Shown here piece by piece: positions 17,193-24,526 of a DNA stretch of 34,872 nucleotides. Origin of the DNA: UBA1794 sp050946375 (GTDB taxonomy: Bacteria; Bacteroidota; Bacteroidia; Bacteroidales; Bacteroidaceae); contig JBMNUT010000020.1 in the NCBI GenBank assembly GCA_050946375.1, forward strand, positions 1 to 34,872, in the 5' to 3' direction. The stretch's first letter is position 1. The number at the start of each line of letters is the position of its first letter. A program made the translations under genes and the position numbers. Below the pieces are notes generated by a model. The model searched no databases, had not been told where the DNA came from, and saw only the letters and a program-made list of their open reading frames with translations.

Positions 17193-17756
17193 ATGGAAAC
17201 ACAACCCAAAAACAGCCAGAAGGTAGTAATCGTCACGGGAAGCCCTCGCCGGCGGGGCAACAGCATGGCTATGGCCGAAGCATTCATTGCCGAAGCTCAG
17301 CGTTGCGGGCACAACGTACAGCGTTTCGATGCTGCCTTCATGAAGATAGGCGGCTGCCATGCCTGCATGACTTGCTACCAAACCGGGAAAGCCTGCTCGT
17401 TCGACGATGACTTTAACCTGATAGCCCCCGCCATAGAGGAAGCGGATGTAGTCGTATTCTGCATGCCTACCTACTGGTACTCCATCCCCGCACAGATAAA
17501 AGGCGTCATCGACCGCCTCTTCTCCCTTGTAGTCGGGAAGAAAGACATCGCCGGGAAACGCTGCGCGCTGATAAGTTGCTGCGAAGAAGAGGACCTCACC
17601 GTAATGGACGGCATACGCATTCCGCTGGAGCGCAGCGCCGCGCTGTTGAAATGGGAAATGATGGGCGAAGTCCTCATTCCGGGGGTTCTCAACGAAGGCG
17701 ATATCAGTCGGACTGACGGCTGCCAGCAGGCTCAAGCGTTGGCGGCTAAGATTTAA
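17193..17756 (+). CDS. Flavodoxin-fold NADPH-dependent FMN reductase with a Cys cluster
   Basis: A 187-residue flavodoxin-like oxidoreductase. The FMN phosphate loop is GSPRRRGNSM (16-25), and PTYWYSIPAQIKGVIDRLF is the typical flavin-site helix. Four cysteines C55, C58, C61 and C68 in GGCHACMTCYQTGKAC form a CX2CX2CX6C array. This matches the compact cysteine motif of iron-sulfur flavoproteins from anaerobes, which bind a 4Fe-4S cluster beside FMN. It may reduce oxygen, peroxide or quinone-like compounds in the cytoplasm. It has its own promoter and shares a terminator with the convergent xyl operon. Confidence 0.8.
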   Translation: METQPKNSQKVVIVTGSPRRRGNSMAMAEAFIAEAQRCGHNVQRFDAAFMKIGGCHACMTCYQTGKACSFDDDFNLIAPAIEEADVVVFCMPTYWYSIPAQIKGVIDRLFSLVVGKKDIAGKRCALISCCEEEDLTVMDGIRIPLERSAALLKWEMMGEVLIPGVLNEGDISRTDGCQQAQALAAKI

Positions 17757-17794
17757 GACAGAAATCCGTCATCCTTTTCCCCCACCCGGGAACC

Positions 17795-17854
17795 AACAAA
17801 ACAGAAACCGGCAGGACGCTCCTCCAAGAAGAACCTGCCGGTTTCTGTTTTGTT
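17795..17854. terminator. Bidirectional terminator (21-bp perfect inverted repeat)
   Basis: 17795-17815 is exactly complementary to 17834-17854, with an 18-nt loop. The outer arms are A- and T-rich, so RNA from either direction ends in a U-rich tail. It separates the flavoprotein gene from the convergent xyl operon. Confidence 0.9.
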
Positions 17855-17939
17855 TCCTTTCATTCAATATCCGGGCACATTGTCAGGAAAAGAACTTCCA
17901 CAGATCCGGAATAAAGAATCCCAATGAACGTATCCTCTC

Positions 17940-19262
17940 TTACTGCACGTACAGAGCCAATATGGCTTCGTAGAGCTCCTGACGTCCGCTGGTCTGGGCC
18001 GGCTCGCCCTGGGCACGGGCGTAGGCATGCAGGTCGGTAAGGGTGAGACGACCTTCTTCAAAGTCCTTGCCGAGGCCGCTATCGAAAGAGGCATAGCGCT
18101 GACGAAGCATTTGGGGAAGGGGCGACTCCTCAATGATGCGCGCAGCGGAAAGCAAGGCGCGGGCCATGGCGTCCATACCGCTGATGTGGGCTATGAAAAT
18201 ATCGGCAGGATCGGTAGAATTGCGGCGCGTCTTGGCGTCGAAGTTCGTGCCTCCTACGAGACCGCCGTTGCGCAGTATTTGAAGCATAGCCTGCGTAAGT
18301 TCAAGAGGGTCAAGGGGGAATTGGTCAGTATCCCATCCATTCTGATAATCGCCGCGGTTGGCATCGATAGAACCGAGCATGCCGTTGTCGACAGCTACGG
18401 CCAGTTCGTGCTCGAAGGTATGGCCGGCAAGAGTTGCATGATTGGCTTCTATGTTGAGCTTGAAGTCTCCATTGTCCAAACCGTGGGCACGAAGGAAACC
18501 GATGACCGTCTCGGCATCGACGTCATACTGGTGTTTGGTGGGTTCCATAGGCTTGGGCTCGATGAGGAAAGTGCCGGTGAAGCCTTGAGCACGGGCATAG
18601 TCGCGGGAGAGACGGAGTATCTGGGCAAGATGGGCTTTCTCGCGCTTCTGGTCGGTATTGAGTAAAGAACCATAACCCTCGCGGCCACCCCAGAAAACAT
18701 AGCACTCGCCACCGAGAGCGATGGTAGCATCAAGCGCATTCTTCAGCTGGACTGCGGCGCGGGCTACGACGTCAAAGTCGGGATTGGTGGCGGCGCCGTT
18801 CATGTAGCGCTTATGGCTGAAAAGATTGGCCGTGCCCCACAGAAGACGGATGCCGGTAGCGGCCATTTTTTCCTTCAGGTAGGCAGTAATAGTGCGGAGG
18901 CGGCTTTCGTATTCATCGATGGTGTCAGCTTCGGCACAGAGGTCCACATCGTGGAAACAGAAGTAAGGGATACTCAGTTTTTGCATGATTTCGAAACCGG
19001 CATCGGCCTTATCCTTGGCAGCCTGGATGGGGTCGGGACTGGCATTCCAGGGATAGATTTTGGAGGGAGCACCAAAGGGGTCGGTGCCGTCGGCGCCAAG
19101 GGTGTGCCACCAAGCCATGGAGAATTTGAGCCAATCTTTCATGGGTTTGCCCATAACGATGCGATCAGGTTCGTAATAATGAAAGGCCATGGGATTTTTG
19201 CTGCTTGTGCCTTCGAAGGGGATCTTCCCGATGGTGGGGAAATATTCGCGGTGGTTGTTCAT
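17940..19262 (-). CDS. xylA: Xylose isomerase
   Basis: A 440-residue class II xylose isomerase that converts D-xylose to D-xylulose. Family blocks are SSKNPMAFHYYEPDRIVMGK, KFSMAWWHTLGADGTDPFG with the first active-site part, and CFHDVDLC with the catalytic His104 and Asp107. The TIM-barrel metal site includes E235 and K237 in LIEPKPMEPTKHQYD, followed by IEANHATLAGHTFEHEL and GSIDANRGDYQNGWDTDQFP. All metal-ligand blocks are present, so it should be active. It is the last gene of the operon, 78 bp after xylB, and ends about 85 bp before the bidirectional terminator. Confidence 0.97.
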   Translation of the reverse strand: MNNHREYFPTIGKIPFEGTSSKNPMAFHYYEPDRIVMGKPMKDWLKFSMAWWHTLGADGTDPFGAPSKIYPWNASPDPIQAAKDKADAGFEIMQKLSIPYFCFHDVDLCAEADTIDEYESRLRTITAYLKEKMAATGIRLLWGTANLFSHKRYMNGAATNPDFDVVARAAVQLKNALDATIALGGECYVFWGGREGYGSLLNTDQKREKAHLAQILRLSRDYARAQGFTGTFLIEPKPMEPTKHQYDVDAETVIGFLRAHGLDNGDFKLNIEANHATLAGHTFEHELAVAVDNGMLGSIDANRGDYQNGWDTDQFPLDPLELTQAMLQILRNGGLVGGTNFDAKTRRNSTDPADIFIAHISGMDAMARALLSAARIIEESPLPQMLRQRYASFDSGLGKDFEEGRLTLTDLHAYARAQGEPAQTSGRQELYEAILALYVQ

Positions 19263-19340
19263 TGTGGTTTATGGGTTTATAAGGGTTTAACAATCATATT
19301 TTCTTTCGCACGCATGCTGTCTTCATTTATCTCCCTCTTT

Positions 19341-20840
19341 TCATTTATCCTCCTGGGCAAGGGCTTGGTCGAGGGCCTGGCTCCAGGCTTCGTAGGCTTC
19401 GGCATAGGGAGCCTGAAACTGTGGCTGAGGATGAATGAGTTGCTGGCGACAGAGAGTGGCAAAAGCCTGCTCGGAAGTGGTGTAGTAACCTGCGCCCCAA
19501 GCAGCACCGCGGGCAGCTCCTGCCGCGCCATCGGTATCATAAAGCTGAATGTCGGCCTGGGCTACGTTGGCCAATGCTTCGCAGAAAAGAGGACTGAGGA
19601 AGAGGTTGGCCCGACCGGCGTGGAGGCTTTTAACGGGCATCCCCATCTGCCGCATCAAGCTGATGCCGCGGCAGAAAGCAAAAGCAATGCCCTCCTGAGC
19701 GGCGCGCAGCAGGCAAGAACGATCGTGCAGGGCGAAGCGGAGCGAAAGTATGCGGCAACCCAAGTCGCGGTCGCACAGCATGCGTTCGGCTCCGTTGCCA
19801 AAGGGAAGGACGATAAGGCCTCGGCTTCCGATGGGAGCTTGGGCGGCAAGAGCATTCATCGCATCGTAGTTCATATCGGGTGTGGCAACCGTTTTCCGCA
19901 TAAAGGCATTGAGACATCCGGTACCGTTGATGCAGAGCAACAGACCCAGCCGAGGAGCATCGGCGGAATGATTGACATGAGCAAAAGTTCCGATACGCCC
20001 CTGCGGGTCGGAGCGCAAGGTATCGCTCACGCCATAGACTACGCCGGAAGTACCGGCCGTAGAGGCTATTTCGCCGGGGCGCAGCACATTGAGCGAAAAG
20101 GCATTGTTGGGCTGGTCGCCGGCCCGATAGGCTACGGGAATGCCGGCCGGCAACTGGAGCTCGGCAGCCACGGCGGAGGTAAGCTGCCCCTGAACGCCAA
20201 ACGTCGGACAGAGACTGGGAAAAAGAGAAGGCTCGAAGCCATAATAGTCGAGCAGGTAACGGGCTATCTGCCCCTCCTTGAAGTCCCAAAGCATGGCTTC
20301 GGAGAGACCACCGAGGGTAGTATGCGCCTCGCCCGTAAGACGGTAGGCAATGTAGTCGCCGGGAAGCATGACCGTACGGATACGTTTGTAGAGCGCGGGC
20401 TCGTTATCGCGTACCCACTTCAGTTTGGAAGCGGTAAAATTTCCGGGTGAGTTGAGGCTATGTTCCAGGCATATCTGCGAACCGATTTCGGCAAAAGCCT
20501 TGCGCCCGATGTCTACCGCCCGGGAGTCACACCAGATGATGGCTGGACGCAGGGGACGTCCGGCCTCGTCGAGGCAGACAAGACCGTGCATCTGGTAAGC
20601 TATGCCGATGGCACTCACTGCAGAAGGGGACACCGTGATGCTGGAAAAGAGGCGGCGGGTGGCTTCCTTCAGGTTGCACCACCAGTCGTCGGGGTGCTGC
20701 TCGGCCCAACCTTTGGCCCGGGAGATGATGGGCATTTCCACTGCAGGGCTGAAAGCGGAGGCAACCACTTTGCCCGATTCTACCTCCAGCAGACTGGCCT
20801 TGATGGAGGAACTTCCTATGTCGTAACCTAAGGTGTACAT
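19341..20840 (-). CDS. xylB: Xylulokinase
   Basis: A 499-residue FGGY-family sugar kinase that phosphorylates D-xylulose. The start ATG at 20840 is chosen because it places the phosphate-binding motif GYDIGSSSIKASLLE at the N-terminus; the open frame runs further upstream without family similarity. Other blocks are AIGIAYQMHGLVCLD with the substrate-contact MHG, PAIIWCDSRA, and VMLPGDYIAYRLTG. A glycine-rich ATP-site region GAAGAARGAAWGAG lies near the C-terminus. The classic GGGAKS element is divergent (HAGRANLF), as in other Bacteroidota homologues. It lies 28 bp after the NUDIX regulator gene and 78 bp before xylA. Confidence 0.95.
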   Translation of the reverse strand: MYTLGYDIGSSSIKASLLEVESGKVVASAFSPAVEMPIISRAKGWAEQHPDDWWCNLKEATRRLFSSITVSPSAVSAIGIAYQMHGLVCLDEAGRPLRPAIIWCDSRAVDIGRKAFAEIGSQICLEHSLNSPGNFTASKLKWVRDNEPALYKRIRTVMLPGDYIAYRLTGEAHTTLGGLSEAMLWDFKEGQIARYLLDYYGFEPSLFPSLCPTFGVQGQLTSAVAAELQLPAGIPVAYRAGDQPNNAFSLNVLRPGEIASTAGTSGVVYGVSDTLRSDPQGRIGTFAHVNHSADAPRLGLLLCINGTGCLNAFMRKTVATPDMNYDAMNALAAQAPIGSRGLIVLPFGNGAERMLCDRDLGCRILSLRFALHDRSCLLRAAQEGIAFAFCRGISLMRQMGMPVKSLHAGRANLFLSPLFCEALANVAQADIQLYDTDGAAGAARGAAWGAGYYTTSEQAFATLCRQQLIHPQPQFQAPYAEAYEAWSQALDQALAQEDK

Positions 20841-20868
20841 GGAAAAAGAGGGGTATGATGAAACAAAT

Positions 20869-21657
20869 TTACTTGACTTTACGGTACTGGTTGTAGCGCA
20901 CGCGGTCGAAACGATAGTAACGTGCCGCGCGATGGGCCACGCCTTCTTCCTTCTCATCCAGCGGAAAGAGATAGGGCATACGGGCTATTTTCTTATGGAA
21001 GTTGCGCACGTCGTAAGTATGACCGTAGAACACCTCGAACAGCTTGCGCAGTTCAGCCACGGTGAACTTGCGCGGCAGGATATTGAACAGTATGTCGGGA
21101 TGATTTTCGGCATGGCGATAGAGAAATTCCCGTGCCGACTCGACAATGCGGTTGTGGTCGAAAGCCAAAAAGCCAAGCCGGTCGAGCGGTGTCCAGCAGG
21201 CTTCGTAGCCGGAGGAAAGCGGCGTGAAACGCCGGTTGATTTTCACCAATGCAAAATAAGCCACGGTAACAATCCGCTCGAAACGGGCATTCAGTTTGTG
21301 AAACCGTCGCAGCCAGCGCACATCGCGGGGATTCGACGTGCGGTCGGTCTCGCCGAAAGCACGAAACTGATGCAGGGGAATGTTGTTCAGGCCGGTCAAT
21401 TCATACAAAACGCGCTGTGCCGCTTCGTCCAGTCCTTCTTCCTGATAGATGATACTGCCGGGCAGCTTCCAGACGGAAGGCTCGGTGGCAGCCGATTCCG
21501 ACGCCGGAGTCGGAGGCGCACTGTCTGCATCGTCGGCCGATGCCTCGCACTGCCGTACAAGAAGCACCTTGAGGCTCTCGCCATCGTAGCCGAACAATAC
21601 ACAATCGACCGATACGTAAGGATTAAAAGCGGGATTCTTTTCTGCGTCTGTCTTCAT
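20869..21657 (-). CDS. NUDIX-domain transcriptional regulator of xylose use (NrtR/XylR type)
   Basis: About 262 residues from the ATG at 21657; the frame extends upstream but that part overlaps the promoters. The N-terminal NUDIX-like domain starts VSVDCVLFGYDGESLKVLLV. Its NUDIX box region, LPGSIIYQEEGLDEAAQRVLYELTGL in two parts, keeps the spacing but has RVLYEL where hydrolases have REUXEE, so the catalytic glutamates are missing. The C-terminal half (EKFTVAELRKLFEVFYG onward in the family pattern) is a winged-helix DNA-binding domain. Such NrtR-family proteins are the sugar-responsive regulators of arabinose and xylose genes in Bacteroides. Position as first gene of the xyl operon supports control of xylBA and autoregulation. 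Confidence 0.85.
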   Translation of the reverse strand: MKTDAEKNPAFNPYVSVDCVLFGYDGESLKVLLVRQCEASADDADSAPPTPASESAATEPSVWKLPGSIIYQEEGLDEAAQRVLYELTGLNNIPLHQFRAFGETDRTSNPRDVRWLRRFHKLNARFERIVTVAYFALVKINRRFTPLSSGYEACWTPLDRLGFLAFDHNRIVESAREFLYRHAENHPDILFNILPRKFTVAELRKLFEVFYGHTYDVRNFHKKIARMPYLFPLDEKEEGVAHRAARYYRFDRVRYNQYRKVK

Positions 21658-21679
21658 GGCGTTACTGTTCTTTCGTAAG

Positions 21680-21710
21680 CAAAGATAGAGAAAGGCGAGT
21701 GCTGTGGCAA
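21680..21710 (-). promoter_or_regulatory. Proximal promoter P1 of the xyl operon
   Basis: On -, TTG (21708-21710), 20 bp, TATCTTTG (21680-21687). It ends 22 bp before the regulator ATG, so the transcript has a very short leader. Its sequence is nearly the same as P2, 88 bp upstream. Confidence 0.65.
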
Positions 21711-21758
21711 GCGGAAACAACGTTTTCGATTTGACAAAGCCGAGCCGCATCCTATCTT
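21711..21758 (-). repeat. 48-bp dispersed element, copy 1
   Basis: Matches 34318-34365 at 42 of 48 positions without gaps. The shared core includes GCCGAGCCGCATCCTAT and AACAACGTTT on +. It lies between tandem promoters P1 and P2 here. Both copies are 54-74 bp upstream of a - strand start codon. Confidence 0.8.
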
Positions 21759-21767
21759 GGACATCGC

Positions 21768-21798
21768 CAAAGATAGAGAAAGGAAAGTGCAGAAACAA
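21768..21798 (-). promoter_or_regulatory. Distal promoter P2 of the xyl operon
   Basis: On -, TTG (21796-21798), 20 bp, TATCTTTG (21768-21775). The -7 box and the following CCTTTCTC spacer end are identical to P1, so the two look like a duplication that flanks the 48-bp element. Confidence 0.65.
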
Positions 21799-21975
21799 GT
21801 GAAAAACGGCAGTTTAACGTTCTTTTCAAGAGACTGAATTTGTGCCGTTTACCACCTTATTGTCGAATTTGCGGCGAGGCTTTCTTTTCGTAATCCGTAC
21901 GATATGAGCTACAAGCGTTTCCCCCTGCCAGAGAAAGAAGGCAGGCTTTTCGTACTTATTTTGCAAAACGCGGAA

Positions 21976-22019
21976 ACAAGTCCCGCATCTTACCCGAAAA
22001 AGGGACGGTACATTAAAGA
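21976..22019. repeat. 22-bp phased repeat, two units
   Basis: Units begin ACAAGT (21976) and AAAAGG (21998), 22 bp apart, with CCCGCA and ACGGTACATT in the positions seen in the arrays at 28912 and 24411. Weaker units may precede (21932, 21954). The rest of the 21799-22099 gap holds no gene that I can support. Confidence 0.5.
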
Positions 22020-22061
22020 AAAAGCCTTGCTGCTTTTCGATTGAAGCAGCAAGGCTTTTTC
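22018..22061. terminator. Terminator after the MBL hydrolase gene
   Basis: An 18-bp stem (core AAAGCCTTGCTGCTT 22021-22035 with its complement 22044-22058) and an 8-nt loop. A- and T-runs on both sides make it potentially bidirectional. It lies 39 bp past the MBL gene stop. Confidence 0.85.
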
Positions 22062-22099
22062 CGAAAGGATGAAAGGAGAAAATCGTCCGACCCGGCCTC

Positions 22100-22747
22100 T
22101 CAGGCAAAGGGATTGAAACGCTTCTCGCGGCCCAATGCGGTAGTACCTCCATGACCGGGCCATACTTCCACCTCATCGGGGAGGGTGAATATCTTCTCAC
22201 GCAGTGACTTCTGCAGCATCGACATGCTTCCGCCGGGAAAATCCGTACGTCCCACACTGCCGTCAAACAGCGTATCGCCGGTAAAGAGGACGGCTTCGTC
22301 GGGCAAGTAGAAGCAGACACTGCCCTGACTGTGGCCGGGCGTGTAAAGCACCTGCACGGTATGGGTACCGAAATGCAGTTCATCGCCGTCCGAAAGCGGG
22401 CATTCCAGCGAAACGGGAGCCCCCAGTTCCTCTTCCTTCCAGTCGATTCCGAGCTGTGCGCTGTACCACGGAGCCCGCTGCAGCCAGTCTAAATCGCCTT
22501 CGTGCGCCTCGGTTTTCAGATTGTATTGCTTCTCGAAGAAACCCAAGGAAAAGATGTGGTCAGGATGGAGGTGCGTACAGAGCAAATGACGCAGGCGCAG
22601 GCCGTTTTGGCTGATGTAATTCTGCACTGCGGTGCGCTCCGCTGCGAAATAACAACCGGGGTCGAGGAGCACGGCCTCGCCCGTTTCATCGGAAAGGAGG
22701 TAGCAATTCTCCTGAAACGGATTGACTACGAAACGTTTGATCTGCAT
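22100..22747 (-). CDS. MBL-fold metallo-hydrolase (glyoxalase II-like)
   Basis: A 215-residue metallo-beta-lactamase-fold hydrolase. The dinuclear metal motif HXHXDH is H59-L-H61-P-D63-H64, further ligands are H139 in TPGHSQGS, D158 in FTGDTLF and H199 in VWPGHGG. The arrangement fits the hydroxyacylglutathione hydrolase-like group, although the C-terminal glutathione-binding domain of true GloB is absent. A general thioester or lactone hydrolase is the safest description. It lies 9 bp after rsmG and is co-transcribed with it. Confidence 0.85.
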   Translation of the reverse strand: MQIKRFVVNPFQENCYLLSDETGEAVLLDPGCYFAAERTAVQNYISQNGLRLRHLLCTHLHPDHIFSLGFFEKQYNLKTEAHEGDLDWLQRAPWYSAQLGIDWKEEELGAPVSLECPLSDGDELHFGTHTVQVLYTPGHSQGSVCFYLPDEAVLFTGDTLFDGSVGRTDFPGGSMSMLQKSLREKIFTLPDEVEVWPGHGGTTALGREKRFNPFA

Positions 22748-22756
22748 AAGATTCTT

Positions 22757-23401
22757 TTATTTATGTGCGCTCTTCTGGGGAACAATGGGCAGATAAAGCA
22801 CTTTCTTGGTAGCAAAAAACTCTTCTTCGAACTCATCTGAAAGCGAAAATACCTGTGCCCGACGGTGAAATGGCTGAAGTTCGGCCGACAAGTCACCGCC
22901 TTTCAGGCAAAGGATGCCGTTGGGCAACGCATTGCGCCCCTCGGGAGCTATATTCTTGCGCACGATGCGCTCCATATCGGCCAAGGGCATCACTCCGCGG
23001 CTTACGACAAAATCATATTTACCCTGTTCTTCTTCGGCACGGCCATGGAAGAAAGTGACATTCTCCAGCCCGATGGCCTCAGCTACGGCCGTGGCCACAC
23101 GAATCTTCTTGCCGATACTGTCCAAAAGCCGGAAGCCGACTTCCGGAAAGAGAATGGCTAACGGAATACCGGGGAAGCCCCCTCCCGTACCGACATCGAG
23201 AATTTGGGTAGAGGGGCGGAAGTGTACGATGCGGGCGAGCCCCAAACTGTGCAAAACGTGATGCTCGTAGAGATTTTCGATGTCCTTTCGGGAGATAACG
23301 TTAATCTTTGCGTTCCAATCGCGGTACAATTCGTCGAGCGCAGCAAACTGCTTTTGCTGCTGCTCCGTAAGATGGGGAAAATATTTGAGTATGAGTTCCA
23401 T
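22757..23401 (-). CDS. rsmG: 16S rRNA (guanine527-N7)-methyltransferase
   Basis: A 214-residue RsmG (GidB) enzyme that methylates N7 of G527 in 16S rRNA using S-adenosylmethionine. Family features are the N-terminal WNAKINVISRKD block (29-40), HHVLHSLGL (47-55), and the SAM-binding LDVGTGGGFPGIPLA around 68-82. VVSRGVMPLADM follows. Length is usual for the family. It lies between a DUF3298-type lipoprotein gene (34 bp upstream) and the MBL hydrolase gene in one - strand unit. Loss of this gene in other species gives low-level streptomycin resistance. Confidence 0.95.
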   Translation of the reverse strand: MELILKYFPHLTEQQQKQFAALDELYRDWNAKINVISRKDIENLYEHHVLHSLGLARIVHFRPSTQILDVGTGGGFPGIPLAILFPEVGFRLLDSIGKKIRVATAVAEAIGLENVTFFHGRAEEEQGKYDFVVSRGVMPLADMERIVRKNIAPEGRNALPNGILCLKGGDLSAELQPFHRRAQVFSLSDEFEEEFFATKKVLYLPIVPQKSAHK

Positions 23402-23435
23402 CAGAAAACAGGCATATAAAGGAGCAGAATTCCCC

Positions 23436-24290
23436 CTACTCCACCACCCGGCGCAGAGGTGAATTGGCTGAAAAGATTAAGGACAAGTCGTCCAGTTCTA
23501 CCGGCACGACAGTCGCAACGTCCGCATCATACGGCCCGATGCCATCGTCCGGATTGTACACAAAAAGGAGCTTTCGGCCTTCGATGCAAAAGTTGGTGGA
23601 AGGATAAAGAGAGGAAGAGGTAAAATAGCCCAGCTCTTCCAGTTCCTGCACGGTCTTCACCTTGTTGAGCTCCAGCATCTTCTGCAGGAGAAGCGCGTCG
23701 ATTCGCTCTTCGTAGCCCTCCACAAAAAGGTCGTCGAGGGTAAGCAAGCGACCGGTAGGCACATCGAAATTCAGAAACCGCACACGGGTTTCGGCCTCAG
23801 CCCCTGCCGCACTTTCGTGCTGGATGCAGCGAAACGTGGCAATTCCGCAGTCGTTGTAGACCAATCGGTTGTCGAGTTCAATACTGTAGGCCTGCTCCTC
23901 CGGCATCGGGGTGGAATATTCGGCCGAGAAAGCCCGCAGTTGGTCCATCTCCTGACGATAGCGTTTCTTATAGTCGAGACTGAATGAATCGAGCGCCTGA
24001 CGCACCCCGCTTCTCCCGTAGCCTGCCCCCAGCAGTTCGCCCAAAAGTGCAGTATTCATTTTGCGCGGCATCGCTTCATCGTTGCCGCACGCACGCACAT
24101 AGTCGAACCGTATGGCCACACAGCACGAAGCCTTGCCCGCCGAACTGCCGACCGGCAGAGCCGTGCCCAGGGCGACCGAATCAATTTGGACCTTGGGGTA
24201 ATCCTTTTTCGCATCTCCTCCACACGATGCCATCACAAGCCATACGCCCATGAGCAGGAAGAAGAAGAGGTTCTGTTGTCGTATTGCCAT
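23436..24290 (-). CDS. DUF3298/RsiV-like lipoprotein
   Basis: A 284-residue predicted lipoprotein. The start ATG 24290 gives a signal peptide with lipobox LVMASC and Cys23; the open frame continues upstream through the promoter and is not used. The C-terminal half (FDVPTGRLLTLDDLFVEGYE and CIEGRKLLFVYNPDDGIGPYDAD) matches the DUF3298 pattern found in RsiV and PdaC-like extracytoplasmic proteins, preceded by a DUF4163-like segment. The role is unknown; related domains bind lysozyme or act on cell-wall sugars, so a periplasmic envelope function is possible. It has a good promoter and leads the unit with rsmG. Confidence 0.7.
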   Translation of the reverse strand: MAIRQQNLFFFLLMGVWLVMASCGGDAKKDYPKVQIDSVALGTALPVGSSAGKASCCVAIRFDYVRACGNDEAMPRKMNTALLGELLGAGYGRSGVRQALDSFSLDYKKRYRQEMDQLRAFSAEYSTPMPEEQAYSIELDNRLVYNDCGIATFRCIQHESAAGAEAETRVRFLNFDVPTGRLLTLDDLFVEGYEERIDALLLQKMLELNKVKTVQELEELGYFTSSSLYPSTNFCIEGRKLLFVYNPDDGIGPYDADVATVVPVELDDLSLIFSANSPLRRVVE

Positions 24291-24313
24291 ACAGTTGCGC
24301 CTTTTTAGTAGGG

Positions 24314-24346
24314 CAAAGGTACAATTTTCCCACCTCTTTTTCCAAA
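24314..24346 (-). promoter_or_regulatory. Promoter of the DUF3298 lipoprotein-rsmG-MBL unit
   Basis: On -, TTTG (24343-24346), 21 bp, TACCTTTG (24314-24321). The ATG lies 23 bp after the -7 box. The -33 box touches the first unit of the 22-bp repeat array at 24345. Confidence 0.65.
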
Positions 24347-24454
24347 AAGATACCCTATGTTTTCGCAAAAAACACAGCCCGCCTGCCAACAAGCCCCGGC
24401 GCTTTCTTCTGAAAGTGCCGGCACATTTCCGGAAAAGTGGCGGCACAAAAGACA
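24345..24454. repeat. 22-bp phased repeat array between divergent genes
   Basis: Five 22-bp steps start at 24345, 24367, 24389, 24411 and 24433. The best pair are GAAAGT (24411) and AAAAGT (24433), each followed by GGCACA in the same columns; the 24389 and 24345 steps keep ACAAG/AAAAG and CTTT/GTTTTC in phase, while 24367 is weak. It lies between the lipoprotein promoter and the nadC -7 box, so it may control either or both. Confidence 0.65.
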
Positions 24455-24473
24455 GAGTCTGTAGCTTTTTTCG

Positions 24474-24481
24474 TACTTTTG
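24474..24481 (+). promoter_or_regulatory. -7 box of the nadC operon
   Basis: TACTTTTG matches the Bacteroidota -7 consensus; no clear -33 box is seen 20 bp upstream, where the 22-bp repeat array ends. Start site would be near 24488, with the ATG at 24527. Confidence 0.55.
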
Positions 24482-24526
24482 TGCACTGCTAATCACGCAT
24501 ATTTCACGAACATATACCTATATATT

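Noticed and set aside
18813..20450. A 545-codon open frame on + antisense to xylB and the start of xylA
   Set aside because: It mirrors the codon phase of two clear - strand genes, has Gly/Val-rich low-information translation and no family features. It is a shadow of G+C-rich coding DNA.
21658..21789. Short frame on - between the P2 start site and the NUDIX gene (about 36 codons, ends just over the regulator ATG)
   Set aside because: It would encode an upstream peptide, but the second copy of the 48-bp element breaks the frame with a stop codon, so it is not a conserved peptide.
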